A DNA stretch of 64,000 bases from JAAXHB01 sp965221635 (GCA_965221635.1 OZ244902.1:2232001-2296000); one strand, 5' to 3'; positions 18,490 through 28,003 are shown, numbered from the stretch's first letter. Numbers and translations: made by a program. The notes: generated by a model not told the origin, from the sequence alone.

Positions 18490-18562
18490 CGTGGCCGTGC
18501 GCTGGTGGGACCACCAGTCCGTCGGGGTCGTCGCTGCACATGTGATGGCCGTGCGCTGGTGT
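18490..18562 (+). repeat. Direct repeat in the xylA-xylB gap
   Basis: TGGCCGTGCGCTGGTG occurs twice about 55 bp apart in the 172-bp gap between xylA and xylB. Spacing is close to five helical turns, so paired operator half-sites are conceivable. TTGACA also occurs at about 18587 near the xylB start. Function not established. Confidence 0.3.
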
Positions 18563-18636
18563 GGCGACAAGCAGGCCGTGGGGGTGCTTGACATGCTTAC
18601 TGTGACTGTGCCGGCGATGCGCAAGGGCCTTCGCTA

Positions 18637-20133
18637 ATGGCACTGGTGGCGGGGGTGGACTCGTCCACCCAGTCGGTGAAGGTGGAACTACGCCACGTGT
18701 CCACCGGCGCCTTGGTGGCCTCGGGGCGTGCCGCTCATCCCGAGGTGAATCCGCCTTGTGCCGAGCAGGATCCGCGCGTCTGGTGGCAGCGGCTGTGCGA
18801 AGCCTTCGCTCAGGCATCGCAACAGTCACAAGCCGCCGGCGCGGGCGGGCTCGATGATGTGGTGGCGGTGGCGGTGGCGGGCCAGCAACACGGCCTTGTC
18901 ACCCTCGACTCGGCCGGCGAACCGGTGCGACCGGCGAAGCTCTGGAACGACACCACCTCAGCCGATGTGGCTGCTCGGCTGGTGGAATCGCTTGGTGCGG
19001 CGGGCTGGGCCGAGGCGTGCGGGTCGGTGCCGGTGGCGTCGTTCACGATCACGAAACTGGCGTGGATGGCCCAATGCGAACCGGAGCTGGTGCCGCGGGT
19101 GGCGAAGATGATGCTGCCTCACGACTATCTCACCTTGCGCCTCACCGGGGTCCATGTCACCGACCGGGGTGACGCCTCGGGAACCGGCTGGTTCGACACC
19201 GCCACAGGCGCATACCGAGCCGACCTGCTGGATGAGGTCGGGGGTCGCCCGGGGCGGCAGTGGCTGGAGGCGCTGCCCGAAGTGTTGGCCTTCGACGCAC
19301 CGGCTGGCACGGTCACACCCGAAGCTGCCAACGCAACCGGCCTGCGCGACGGCATTCCGGTGGGTGCGGGCACAGGTGACAACATGGCAGCCGCGCTCGG
19401 GTTGGGATTGCGGCCCGGCGACGTTGCCGTGTCGCTTGGCACCTCCGGAACGGCCTACGCGGTGTCGCCCACACCGACCCATGACCCCAGCGGCCAGGTT
19501 GCCGGCTTTTGTGACGCAGGCGGCGCCTACCTGCCGTTGGTTTGCACCCTCAACGCCACACGGGTGACCGACACGGTGGCCGGGTGGCTGGGACAGGATC
19601 GTGAGACGATCGCAGCGCTGGCATTACAAGCGCCGCCCGGCGCCAACGGGGTGGTGCTGGTGCCGTACTTCGACGGTGAACGCACCCCGAACCTTCCCGA
19701 CGTGACCGGCCTGTTTGCCGGTTTGCGCAACACCACCACACCGGCGGATCTGGCGCGAGCCGCGCACGAGGGTGTGATCGCAGCACTGCTGGCAGGGGTC
19801 AGCGCCCTGCAAGCCGCCGGCGCGGACGTGTCCGGCAGGTTGAACCTGATCGGCGGGGGCGCCCGCAGCGCCGCCTACCGCCAGGTGGCCGCCGATTGCC
19901 TGGGCGCCGCTGTGCGGGTGCCCGACGCGCAGGAAATGGTGGCCCTCGGCGCATGTGCGCAAGCCGCGATGCACGCCGAAGGGGCCCCTGCAAACATTGC
20001 CGAGGCGTGGAATCTCGGTGCCGGCCCCGACGTGGCACCCAGCAGCGAGGCCGCCGCCGACGCCTCACGAGCGGCCCGCGCAGCTGCAATGGATCACGTC
20101 ACCCGAATAGTCCAAGCCGCTCCGCAGCACTAG
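18637..20133 (+). CDS. xylB: Xylulokinase
   Basis: A 498-residue FGGY-family carbohydrate kinase that phosphorylates D-xylulose with ATP. It shows the phosphate-1 motif VDSSTQSVKVEL at the N-terminus, GQQHGLVTLD and KLWNDTTSA in the sugar pocket, the catalytic region ASGTGWFDTATGAY, the ADP motif SLGTSGTAYAV, and the C-terminal GGGARSAAYRQ. ATG at 18637; an upstream TAA sits just before it. Forms a catabolic pair with xylA. Confidence 0.93.
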   Translation: MALVAGVDSSTQSVKVELRHVSTGALVASGRAAHPEVNPPCAEQDPRVWWQRLCEAFAQASQQSQAAGAGGLDDVVAVAVAGQQHGLVTLDSAGEPVRPAKLWNDTTSADVAARLVESLGAAGWAEACGSVPVASFTITKLAWMAQCEPELVPRVAKMMLPHDYLTLRLTGVHVTDRGDASGTGWFDTATGAYRADLLDEVGGRPGRQWLEALPEVLAFDAPAGTVTPEAANATGLRDGIPVGAGTGDNMAAALGLGLRPGDVAVSLGTSGTAYAVSPTPTHDPSGQVAGFCDAGGAYLPLVCTLNATRVTDTVAGWLGQDRETIAALALQAPPGANGVVLVPYFDGERTPNLPDVTGLFAGLRNTTTPADLARAAHEGVIAALLAGVSALQAAGADVSGRLNLIGGGARSAAYRQVAADCLGAAVRVPDAQEMVALGACAQAAMHAEGAPANIAEAWNLGAGPDVAPSSEAAADASRAARAAAMDHVTRIVQAAPQH

Positions 20134-20160
20134 GGAAGCATCCCTGCCGGCGTCGCCGAC

Positions 20161-20186
20161 GGTGTTCCCACAGAGCCGGGAACGCC
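20161..20186. terminator. Hairpin between convergent xylB and molybdoprotein genes
   Basis: GGTGTTCCC and GGGAACGCC form a nine-pair stem (one G-T) around an eight-base loop in the 84 bp between the convergent genes. Placed to end both transcripts. No T-run. Confidence 0.45.
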
Positions 20187-20217
20187 ACCAGGCGCAAGGG
20201 CTGTTGCTCGACGGTCG

Positions 20218-21237
20218 TCACTCCAGCGGGAACGGCGACTGCAACCACCAAGGCCGTGCGCTCGGGTCGATCCGGGTCACCCACTTCACCCACCAGAACC
20301 CTCGCCGGTTCGGGGCCACCAGGCGCACCGGGCCGCCGTGACCGCGGCGCAGGGCCTGATCGCCGTAACCGACACAAAGGTAGAGGTTCGCCAGGTCCCG
20401 AAGCGGGAAGAGCCTGCTGTAACCGGTGGCGGAAATCACGTTCACACTTCTGGCCTGCGAACCGGACACGCCCACGTGCGCGAGCACCTCGTCGAGGGGC
20501 ACAACCAGCCACGCCTGGCGGCTCCACCATCCTCCGGTGCAGTCAAGGTCTGCTTCAAGCGTCGTCGCGTTTGCCTGCAACCACTCCAATGGCACCTGGG
20601 TTCCGAGCACGGTCAGGTTCCAGGGTGACTGCCGAGCCGGTGCCCGGTCGTTGAGCCATTGCACCACCGGCATTCCGGACGGATCGAACGACGAGATCTC
20701 GTGTGAGCCGGTGGCCTTGCGGTCCGCTCCCGCTGCGAGTTCCTGACCCGTGTACGCAATCGCCGCCACCACGCTCACCGCGCCACCGGTCAGCAACGTC
20801 CGCCGATTCAAGTCGGTGCGCCTTGGCCTGCTGCGACGGCTCAGCACGTGCCACGCGGCCAGGGGCGCCACGACCGCGGCCAGCAGCACGTGGGTCCAAA
20901 GCGCCGACCAGTAACCCACGCCGTGCCAAAGCCCGGTGGCGTGAAGCAACCCCAAGATGATCACCGCAACCACAAGCAGTCCCATCAGCAGCGAAAGCCA
21001 ACGTGTGATCCGGCGTCGCCTCATGCCGGTGCGCACCGATCCCCTCAGCTTGGCTGGGATCAGCACCACCACGCTCAACCCGGCCACCGCATGGGTAACC
21101 GTCACCACCCGAGCCCAACCGGTGCCGATTCCCCAGGACACCAACCCGGTAACCACCGCCACCAAGAGCGCGACCCCAAGCAGCGTGTCCACCCGCCGAG
21201 CATTCGACAGACCCAAGAACAGCACCAAACGGCTCAT
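20218..21237 (-). CDS. Membrane-anchored molybdopterin-dependent oxidoreductase (sulfite-oxidase fold)
   Basis: A 339-residue protein. The first ~125 residues contain four hydrophobic segments (for example VALLVAVVTGLVSWGIG and LSLLMGLLVVAVIILGLL) like a small cytochrome-b561-type membrane domain. A basic linker RRTLLTGGAVSVVAAIAY follows. The remaining ~190 residues are the sulfite-oxidase/YedY-type molybdopterin domain, with the Mo-ligating Cys233 in LDCTGGWW and the GGPVRLVAP motif near the C-terminus. Fusion of the membrane part to the catalytic part suggests electron exchange with the quinone pool outside the membrane. The substrate is unknown. Start ATG 21237. Confidence 0.8.
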   Translation of the reverse strand: MSRLVLFLGLSNARRVDTLLGVALLVAVVTGLVSWGIGTGWARVVTVTHAVAGLSVVVLIPAKLRGSVRTGMRRRRITRWLSLLMGLLVVAVIILGLLHATGLWHGVGYWSALWTHVLLAAVVAPLAAWHVLSRRSRPRRTDLNRRTLLTGGAVSVVAAIAYTGQELAAGADRKATGSHEISSFDPSGMPVVQWLNDRAPARQSPWNLTVLGTQVPLEWLQANATTLEADLDCTGGWWSRQAWLVVPLDEVLAHVGVSGSQARSVNVISATGYSRLFPLRDLANLYLCVGYGDQALRRGHGGPVRLVAPNRRGFWWVKWVTRIDPSARPWWLQSPFPLE

Positions 21238-21404
21238 GCTTCCACCACCGGGGGTGGGCCAATTCTAGTAGTCACCCAATGGTGGCTCTGTGGAAGGCGG
21301 CCACAGCACTTTCGATCACAGCACTGATGCGCGGGCCGTCCGCGGCAAAGCGGCTCTTCGCGTTTGAGCGGGGTGCGGGGTGGTTGAGGTGCGCGCTGGC
21401 GCGG

Positions 21405-21460
21405 CACGAGGACTCCTAGATTCGGGGTGTCGTACAAGCCGAGTCTTTGGAGTCCTCGTG
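21405..21460 (+). promoter_or_regulatory. Hairpin overlapping the transposase start codon
   Basis: CACGAGGACTCC at 21405-21416 pairs with GGAGTCCTCGTG at 21449-21460. The last three bases of the right arm are the GTG start codon of the transposase. The structure is conserved in the third IS copy although the loop-proximal sequence has changed. RNA made from outside the element would hide the start codon, as described for transposases of other IS families; here this is inferred from sequence only. Confidence 0.55.
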
Positions 21461-22754
21461 GAGGTTGAGCCTAGCCGTGTGTCTGAAATGTTGGTCGGGT
21501 TGGCCGATGTGGACGTGTTGGGAGCCGACGACTCGCCCGGGGAGCCGCTAGTGGTGACGGTGGCGCCTCGTGAGCAGCGCCCGCGCTGGTGGGGGTTGTG
21601 GTGCCGAGGCGCGGGTGAAGGATCGCCGCATGGTGGATTTGTGTGATTTGCCGTCGTTTGGGCGTTGTGTGGTGTTGCGGGTGCGGCGCACGCGTTGGTG
21701 CTGTCCGCAGGGTGTGCGCGGGGTTGGGTCTTGGACGGTTGAGCATCCTGAGATCGCACCGGCGCGTCACGCGTTGACCACACGGGCCGGTAGGTGGGCA
21801 TCGGAGCGGGTTGGTCGTTGTGGCCGGTCGGTGAGCGATGTGGCTGGAGAGCTTGGCGCTGGGTGGCACACGGTGAACAACGCGGTGATCGCATATGGCG
21901 CGGCGCTGATCGACGCCGACACCAACAGGATCGGTGAGGTGGAGGCCGTTCCGCTAGATGAGACGCTGCTGGGCCGTGAAGGCGACCGCAAACACAAGCG
22001 TTGGTCCACCCAGATCGTGGACGCCCGAACCGCTCAACTGCTCGACGTTGTCCCAGGCAGAGATGCTGCTGGGCCCACCAGGTGGCTCGCGCAGCGGCCT
22101 CAGGGGTGGCTTGATGGGATCCGCTGGGCGGTGATGGACATGTCAGGGTCCTACAAGGCCGCCTATGACACCGTGCTGCCCCACGCGGCGCAGGTGATCG
22201 ATCCGTTCCACGTCATAAGGCACGCCAACTCCAAACTTGACGAGTGCCGCCGCCGGGTGCAGAACGAAACGTTGGGGCATCGAGGCCGCAAGGCCGATCC
22301 GTTGTATCGCTGCCGCAAGCTTCTGCTCAAAGCCTCCGAGCGTCTCGACCCCGCCGGCGACACTCGGCTCATGGGGTTGTTGCGCGCCGGTGATCCCCAC
22401 GGCGAGGTCGCATACTCGTGGCACGCCAAGGAAGCCACCAGGTTCTTCTACGACATCCCCGACCCGGCCATGGCCGAGCGCTACCTCGGTGAACTCTCAG
22501 CCGATCTGCGGCACCCCGAGTTCCCCGCGGAGGTCACCTCGCTGGGACGCACCCTGAGACGCTGGCACACCCAGATCTGCAACTGGCACCACGCGAAGGC
22601 CACCAACGGCCCAGCCGAAGCCGTCAACAACCTCATCAAACGCGTCAAACGAGTCGCGTTCGGATTCCGACGCTTCCACAGCTACCGAATCCGCACGCTG
22701 CTCTACGCCGGCGAACCCAACTGGGCCCTCCTAACTACCCTCAAACCCCGCTGA
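21458..22754 (+). pseudogene. ISL3-family transposase, frameshifted
   Basis: The gene begins at GTG 21458 (product starts MEVEPSRVSEMLVGLADVDV) and runs to 22754. Near 21590-21600 it carries one extra base relative to the two other copies, splitting the N-terminal zinc-finger region from the rest. The long second frame (from about 21600) contains the finger remainder, HTH-like ELGAGWHTVNNAV, and the DDE catalytic core including VMDMSGSYKAAYDTVLP, QVIDPFHVIRHAN and the C-terminal NGPAEAVNNLIKRVKR. About 430 residues when repaired. Inactive as it stands unless frameshifting occurs. Confidence 0.85.
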
Positions 22755-22794
22755 ACTCCGAAGAGCCGGTAACGGGCACCGGCCCAAGATGATC

Positions 22795-23460
22795 TCCACG
22801 CCAACCGGTGACGTCGAGGTGGGGATCTCGAAGTTGCGCGCTGGCAGTTTCTTCGCGGAGTTTGTGGAACCGCGACGGCGGGCGGGGCAAGGCTCTGTGG
22901 GCGCTGGTCATGGAGGCCTACGTCACGGGAACCTCGACGCGTAAAGTGGATGCCCTGGCCAAAGCCCTGCGTTGTCGCAGCGGCGTGTCGCGCTCCACGG
23001 TGAGCCGCATCTGTGCCAACACCGACAGGTCGAAGCGTGCCGTGGTCGCAGGCTCGATCATCAGCCCTTTGTGTACGTGTGGGTTGATGCCACCAGTGTG
23101 CACGTGCGACAAGGCGGGCACCTCACCACCGTGGCAGTCGTTTGGCCACCGGGGTGCGTGGTGATGGCTACAGAGAGATTCTCGGTGTTGAACTGGGGGA
23201 CTCCGAAAGCGAAACGTTCAGCGCGGAGTTCCTCGCAGGGCTCAAACAGCGCGGCTTGCACGAAGTGCGGCTGGCCATCTCAGATTGCCATGGGAGGCTC
23301 AGAGCCGCTATCGCTGGTCAGCTCCAGGGCGCCACCTGACAACGCTGCGGGGTGCATGCCATGCGCGACCTACCGGGGCGCGGCTCAACCCAACCTGCGG
23401 CGCCTCATCTCCACGCTGATACGCACCAAGTTTTCCTCAACCCGACGCCCCGGCAGCCAA
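22795..23460 (+). pseudogene. IS256-family transposase remnant
   Basis: Pieces of an IS256 (MULE-type) transposase are recoverable in order across three frames: VEVGISKLRAGSFFAEFVEPRRRA near 22805, VTGTSTRKVDALAKAL near 22925, a segment like FVYVWVDATSVHVRQGG near 23065, LGVELGDSESETFSAEFL near 23180, and a stretch like QRCGVHAMRDL near 23345. At least three frameshifts and an internal stop occur, and both ends are missing. The remnant begins 28 bp after ISL3 copy 1. Confidence 0.75.
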
Positions 23461-23699
23461 ACAACAAGCAGCCCACATCCCTACCCGCAGCACACCGCAC
23501 ATGACCAACCCCAACGCACGGAACTACACCACAACACGGGACGCACGCCTCCGACACACTTGGTGTGCAAGGTGGCATCCGCAATCGGTGATAGGGCTAC
23601 GGTGATAGCGACTCGCCGGGGGATGAAGCGTCCGGTCGAGTTCTGCACTTCCAACTGAGGCGCGAGGCCCTCAGTTCATCGGACGGAACGGCCTGTTAG

Positions 23700-24155
23700 C
23701 CTTTCTACTACACACCGTCGGCCAGTTCCAACGGTCGGTGCCAATCTGAGAGAGCCATCAGATGCTGCCTTTCTCGAGTCCCGGCGACCGCGATCGAGGA
23801 TCCAACTATACTTCATCGACTCAACGAACCTCATAGTCTCGACGAGCCGGTTCGAGCGGCACTGCAGCACGGGGTGTTCGAGTTTCGCCTTGGTCGCTCA
23901 GCTTGTCTGGGTCACGTGGACGATCCGCATCGGATTCGATTTGACCCCGCAACGATGCGGCCTCGGGATACACTCGCTGAGATGGCAGCCGAGTTCTTGT
24001 TGATTTGCCCCGGCGCAGTGACGCCGTGGGCATCTCCCGGGCCGAGAACAACGTTGAGGATCGATAACAGGCAGACGCTTCACGGTCGGTCGGCAGTCAA
24101 GAGGAGGGAGTCGCATCCTGCCAGACAGCTCGTGGTCAAGTGGCGAGATTCATGA
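23700..24155 (+). pseudogene. Fragment resembling a 2-oxoglutarate/Fe(II) oxygenase (TauD/clavaminate-synthase type), C-terminal part
   Basis: An open frame without a good start runs from the stop at 23697 to the TGA at 24153-24155. It reads RIRFDPATMRP, then after a helix IDNRQTLHGRSAV, then RQLVVKW. The DNRxxxHGR phrase, with a metal-binding His followed by an Arg ~10 residues later, is typical of the C-terminal half of TauD-like oxygenases. The N-terminal half with the HxD motif is absent. Its stop overlaps the ATG of the next gene by four bases (ATGA), so the 3' end and the coupling look intact. Confidence 0.4.
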
Positions 24156-25015
24156 GCCAACCGTACGACTACGAAGCGATATGGCTCAAGGCGAAGTCAT
24201 TCGTCAGTCGCAGTTTCGACGCGTTGGACAGCGACGCGGAACTCGCGATGCTCTTCGCGGCCGTGGCGTTCGAGTTGCTAGCGAAATCAGCGCTCTGTCG
24301 AATTAGTCCGCTATTGGTGGCGTCCGCGGACCAGAAAGGCGAGAGCTTGCTGTTGGCGGCCGGTCTGTCTGGGGACAACACGCGATATCGCAGCATTTCA
24401 GCGCACGAGGCGTTCAGTCGGTGTGCCAAAGCGTTCCCGAAGTTCGACGCAAAGATTGCTGGCTGGATCGCCAGCAAACGCAACGCTGAACTGCACTCTG
24501 GAGCACGCCCATATGATGAGATCGCCGACCATGAGATCTGGTGGGAGCGGTTCTGGTCCGCCGCTGAGGTGCTAACTATCCACCAACACAGAACACTTGA
24601 GGATCTGGTGGGTCCGATGAGGCTCACTCAGGTTCAGTTGCACCTCGACCGCAATGCCAAGAACGTCCAACGTCGGGTCGAAAATCTTCTGGCGGCCGCT
24701 CGTCAGAGGCTCGACCTGGGTGAGGCGGCGCAGAGGCTTCACCTAAACTACGATTTCTCACTGGAGATCGAGTGCCCGGTATGCGACGATTTGGGTGAGA
24801 TGTACGGCAACGAGATTGCCGAGAGCGAGGAATTCGACATGGACGATGACCTGTGGCCGATTGAAGAGATCAGAGTTTGGGCTGACGCCTTTGTGTGCGG
24901 CACGTGCGGGCTCGTGTTCGAGGGCAATTCCTACCTCACGGCGGCAGGCCTCGATGATTCGTTCTATCAGCAGCGACACATGGAAGTGTTCGACGACTGG
25001 TACTACTTCCGCTAG
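24152..25015 (+). CDS. HEPN-like protein with C-terminal zinc ribbon
   Basis: A 287-residue protein of unknown family. The ATG at 24152 is preferred because it overlaps the previous stop as ATGA. The N-terminal ~150 residues are helical. They contain an R-x4-H motif, Arg110 to His115 in SKRNAELHSG, following a helix like FAAVAFELLAKSAL, which is the pattern of HEPN-domain ribonucleases. Two CxxC pairs (Cys208/Cys211 and Cys249/Cys252) form a probable zinc ribbon, separated by an acidic segment. GC content is lower than the core genome. It sits between two decayed ISL3 copies, the usual setting for toxin or defence genes, but no activity is demonstrated. Confidence 0.6.
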   Translation: MSQPYDYEAIWLKAKSFVSRSFDALDSDAELAMLFAAVAFELLAKSALCRISPLLVASADQKGESLLLAAGLSGDNTRYRSISAHEAFSRCAKAFPKFDAKIAGWIASKRNAELHSGARPYDEIADHEIWWERFWSAAEVLTIHQHRTLEDLVGPMRLTQVQLHLDRNAKNVQRRVENLLAAARQRLDLGEAAQRLHLNYDFSLEIECPVCDDLGEMYGNEIAESEEFDMDDDLWPIEEIRVWADAFVCGTCGLVFEGNSYLTAAGLDDSFYQQRHMEVFDDWYYFR

Positions 25016-25034
25016 TACGGGAACGACTCATTGT

Positions 25035-26260
25035 GGCTCTTCGCGCCTGGGCGGGGTGCGGTGTAGTTGAGATTGCCGGTGGCGCCGCGCGAACAGCGCC
25101 CACATTGTGGGGGTTGGGGTACTGCGGCGCGGGTGAAGGAGCACCGCATGGTGGATTTGGTGGATCTGCCATCGTTTGGGCGTTGTGTGGTGTTGCGGGT
25201 GCGGCGCACGCGTTGGTGGTGCCCCCAGCGGCGCTACGGGGTTGGGTCTCACATGATTGCGCATCGCGACATGGCACCGGAGCGTCACACACTGAGGGCT
25301 CGTGGGGGGCGGTGGGCCACTGAACGGGTCGGTCGTTGTGACCTGCCGGTGAGCGATGTGGCTGATGAGCTTGGCGCTGGGTGGCACACCGTGAGCAACG
25401 CGGTGATCGCCTATGGCGAGGCGCTCATCGACGCTGATGAGGACCGCATCGGCGCGGTGGAGGCAGTTTCGTTAGATAAGACACTGCTGGGCCGCGAAGG
25501 CGACCGCATACACAAGCGCTGGTCCACCCAGATCGTGGCCCCGCGAACCATAAAGTTGCTTGACGTTGTGCAAGGTAGAGACGCTGCCGGGCCTGCCCGG
25601 TGGCTCACAGGGCGGTCACCGCAGTGGCTCGATGGCATTCGTTGGGCGGTGATGGACATGTCAGGCCCCTACAAGGCGACCCTTGACACTGCGGTGCCTG
25701 AAGCGGCGAGGTGATCGATCCGTTCCATGTCGTCATCCACGCCAACGCCAACAAGCCTGACAAGTGCTGCCGCAGGGTGCACGACGAAGCGCTGCGGTAT
25801 CGCTGCCGCAAGCTGCTGCTCAAAGCCTCCGAGCGTCTCGACCCCGCCGGCGACACCCGCCTCATGGGGTTGTTGCGCGCCGGTGATCCCCACGGCGAGG
25901 TCGCCTACGGCTGGCACGCCAAAGAAGCCACCAGGTTCTTCTACGACATCCCCGACCCGGCCATGGCCGAGCGCTACCTCGGTGAACTCTCAGCCGATCT
26001 GCGGCACCACGAGTTCCCCGCGGAGGTCGCCTCACTGGGCAGCACCCTGGGCCGCTGGCACACCCAGATCTGCAACTGGCACCACGCCAAAGCCACGAAC
26101 GGCCCAGCCGAAGCCGTCAACAACCTCATAAAACGCGTCAAACGAGTCGCGTTCGGATTCCGACGCTTCGACAACTACCGAATACGCACCCTGCTCTACG
26201 CCGGCGAACCCAACTGGGCCCTCCTAACCACCCTCAAACCCCGCTGAAATCCGAAGAGCC
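25035..26260 (+). mobile_element. ISL3-family insertion sequence, copy 2 (internally deleted)
   Basis: The left end GGCTCTTCGCG at 25035 and right end CGAAGAGCC ending at 26260 match copy 1. At 1226 bp it lacks about 190 bp near the left end, including the start-codon hairpin and the first ~40 transposase codons. Sequence identity with copy 1 is high throughout the remainder. Confidence 0.85.
25070..26247 (+). pseudogene. ISL3-family transposase, truncated and frameshifted
   Basis: Two frames cover the transposase: 25067-25714 (zinc finger region through VMDMSGPYKATLDTAV) and 25711-26247 (MIDPFHVVIHAN to the end). A single base is missing relative to copy 1 at about 25706-25710 (GCGGCGAGGTG versus GCGGCGCAGGTG), separating catalytic residues. 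The 5' end of the gene is deleted, so no native start remains. Confidence 0.85.
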
Positions 26261-26347
26261 CGTAATGCGCACAACCTCGGGCCTACCTTGTGTGTTGGGC
26301 CCTTCGCTGGACGATCTGGAGTGACTCATCGCAGCCTTGCATGAGTG

Positions 26348-28003
26348 TCATGCCTTGCGCGCCCGAAGAACAACAGCGGCAATCCCCGCGACCGAAATCA
26401 CAGCAGCCAATGCCATAAGCAACCACACCAAGTTGTGATCTTCGGGCAGGCTCTGCTCTGGTGAGGCTGCCTGGGCCAACTCTGGTTTCGGTCCTGGTGA
26501 TTGCGGGCTGGACTGTTGCTCGATCTGAGTTGACCCAACGGCTGCCCGTCCGGAATCGCCTTCGGTAGTGTCCACTACCGGCGATGAGTCTTGACTTGGA
26601 GGGGTGTTGTCAACCGGCGTGACTGCGGTGTTGGGTGGTGCGACCACATCTGGGGCAGCGTGGTCGGGTGCCGCTGATCGCGTGGTCATCGTGAGTTCGC
26701 CAGTGGTGTCCGTGTCTATGATGATCTCGTCGGGTTCTTCAACAGTGGTTGTGGAATGTTCGGCGGTGCTGTTCAGGAACAGGAATCGTCGCCGGTCAGT
26801 GTTGTCGTGAATCACCCGTCCTACTGCGTCTTGTGGTATTCCCAGAGCGGGTAGCAGTTCTGGCAACGCGTCGGCAACCACCCATGGGTCCAGTCCTCTT
26901 GTATTGATGGTTATGCGAATGTCGGCAGGGTAATTTATGGCAACTCCGTTGGTGCCCACCCACGCGCCGGTCAATCCGATCGTATTGGCCTTTGAGTACT
27001 TGAAACGATCAAGGATCACCGCCCATCGCCACAATTCACCGAGGTCGTACTTGACCGGGATGATCTCGACGTTCAATTCTCCCGCTTGATACATAGCCTC
27101 GCGTCGATCATCCAACAGTTCCAGCTTGATTCTCTCCAGCTCCTGGGGATCGTCAGGTGGCGCCTTGATCTGGGCATAACGAGTAGGTATCATCTCCGGA
27201 AAATAATCTCCAGTGGAGCGCACACCCACCAATCCAAGGTGTCCGAATGCTCGCCACGTGGTGCATTGCCCGTCGCTTACTGGCAAGTCGTGGCTCTCGC
27301 ATTCTTCATCAGCGAGACCAGACACCATATCTACGTCAGACACATCAAACCTCGCGCTTGACGCATCAACCTCATCCAGCGTAGATTGTTCTACAGGGTT
27401 CGTTTCCACCACAGAGTGGGCGGGCCATAGTTGTCTCCATGACGCCCAGCCTGGCACCAGTTGGCGCCCTGCGAGGCCACCATGTATCAACAACACGTCA
27501 TCATTTGCGCTGGTGAGTGTCCACGAGAACAAGCTGACATAACCGCGCGCGGGCAAGAGCCATCTTGGTTCGTTTGTCCAGTCCTGCATACACACTTCAC
27601 GACTCATGCCATTGGCACATATTGAGTCCCAGTCCACGGTGTGTTCCCCTTCCGGGCTGGTGACGTACTCATTGAACTTGGTCTCCATCACCCACAACAA
27701 GTCTTCATCGATGGGTTCATCCCGTGCCAAGATCACATACAATGGCCCGCTCGGCGCCAAGAAAATCGCCACCACTTCCAGAGCTCCCTCGTCTTCAGCG
27801 TGCTTCAACACGTAACACGCCATCGGCTCCAAGAGCAAGACTCCGCTCCAACAATCCTCCGACCCCATTCCAATCCTATCCGAGTCAGGCTCTGCGATCA
27901 CGCCTTCGACACCGGATGCGGGTACAAGCGATTCCATCAAAGCCGATACCACGAGGGTGCCAGCTGCGCACCCCCTCCAAAATAAAACAACTGCAAGAGA
28001 CAT
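26348..28003 (-). CDS. Exported, C-terminally membrane-anchored protein of unknown function
   Basis: A 551-residue protein when started at ATG 28003, which has AGGGAGG five bases upstream. A hydrophobic N-terminus (LAVVLFWRGCAAGTLVVSAL) is a likely signal peptide. The body of ~400 residues contains several Cys and has a segment IRITINTRGLDPWVVADALPELLPALGI reminiscent of small beta domains. A Pro/Thr/Ser-rich linker of ~90 residues follows, then the anchor WLLMALAAVISVAGIAAVVL and a basic tail RARKA. This is the plan of a surface-displayed protein. GC content is lower than flanking core genes. Family not recognised. Confidence 0.6.
   Translation of the reverse strand: MSLAVVLFWRGCAAGTLVVSALMESLVPASGVEGVIAEPDSDRIGMGSEDCWSGVLLLEPMACYVLKHAEDEGALEVVAIFLAPSGPLYVILARDEPIDEDLLWVMETKFNEYVTSPEGEHTVDWDSICANGMSREVCMQDWTNEPRWLLPARGYVSLFSWTLTSANDDVLLIHGGLAGRQLVPGWASWRQLWPAHSVVETNPVEQSTLDEVDASSARFDVSDVDMVSGLADEECESHDLPVSDGQCTTWRAFGHLGLVGVRSTGDYFPEMIPTRYAQIKAPPDDPQELERIKLELLDDRREAMYQAGELNVEIIPVKYDLGELWRWAVILDRFKYSKANTIGLTGAWVGTNGVAINYPADIRITINTRGLDPWVVADALPELLPALGIPQDAVGRVIHDNTDRRRFLFLNSTAEHSTTTVEEPDEIIIDTDTTGELTMTTRSAAPDHAAPDVVAPPNTAVTPVDNTPPSQDSSPVVDTTEGDSGRAAVGSTQIEQQSSPQSPGPKPELAQAASPEQSLPEDHNLVWLLMALAAVISVAGIAAVVLRARKA

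Larger units (their letters stand above)
21352..22767 (+). mobile_element. ISL3-family insertion sequence, copy 1
   Basis: A 1416-bp element with terminal inverted repeats: GGCTCTTCG at the left end, mirrored by CGAAGAGCC at the right end, with similarity extending about 23 bp inward (both continue toward AGCGGGGT). It encodes one transposase, interrupted by a one-base insertion. No matching 8-bp target duplication is evident on comparing the flanks. Two further copies of the same element lie at 25035-26260 and about 28424-28844. Confidence 0.85.

Noticed and set aside
21570..21646. Programmed frameshifting in ISL3 copy 1
   Set aside because: Copies 2 and 3 read the region in one frame with one base fewer, so the shift in copy 1 is a mutation.
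21352..26260. Active composite transposon formed by ISL3 copies 1 and 2
   Set aside because: Both transposases are broken and no target-site duplication flanks the pair; only an old structure can be claimed.
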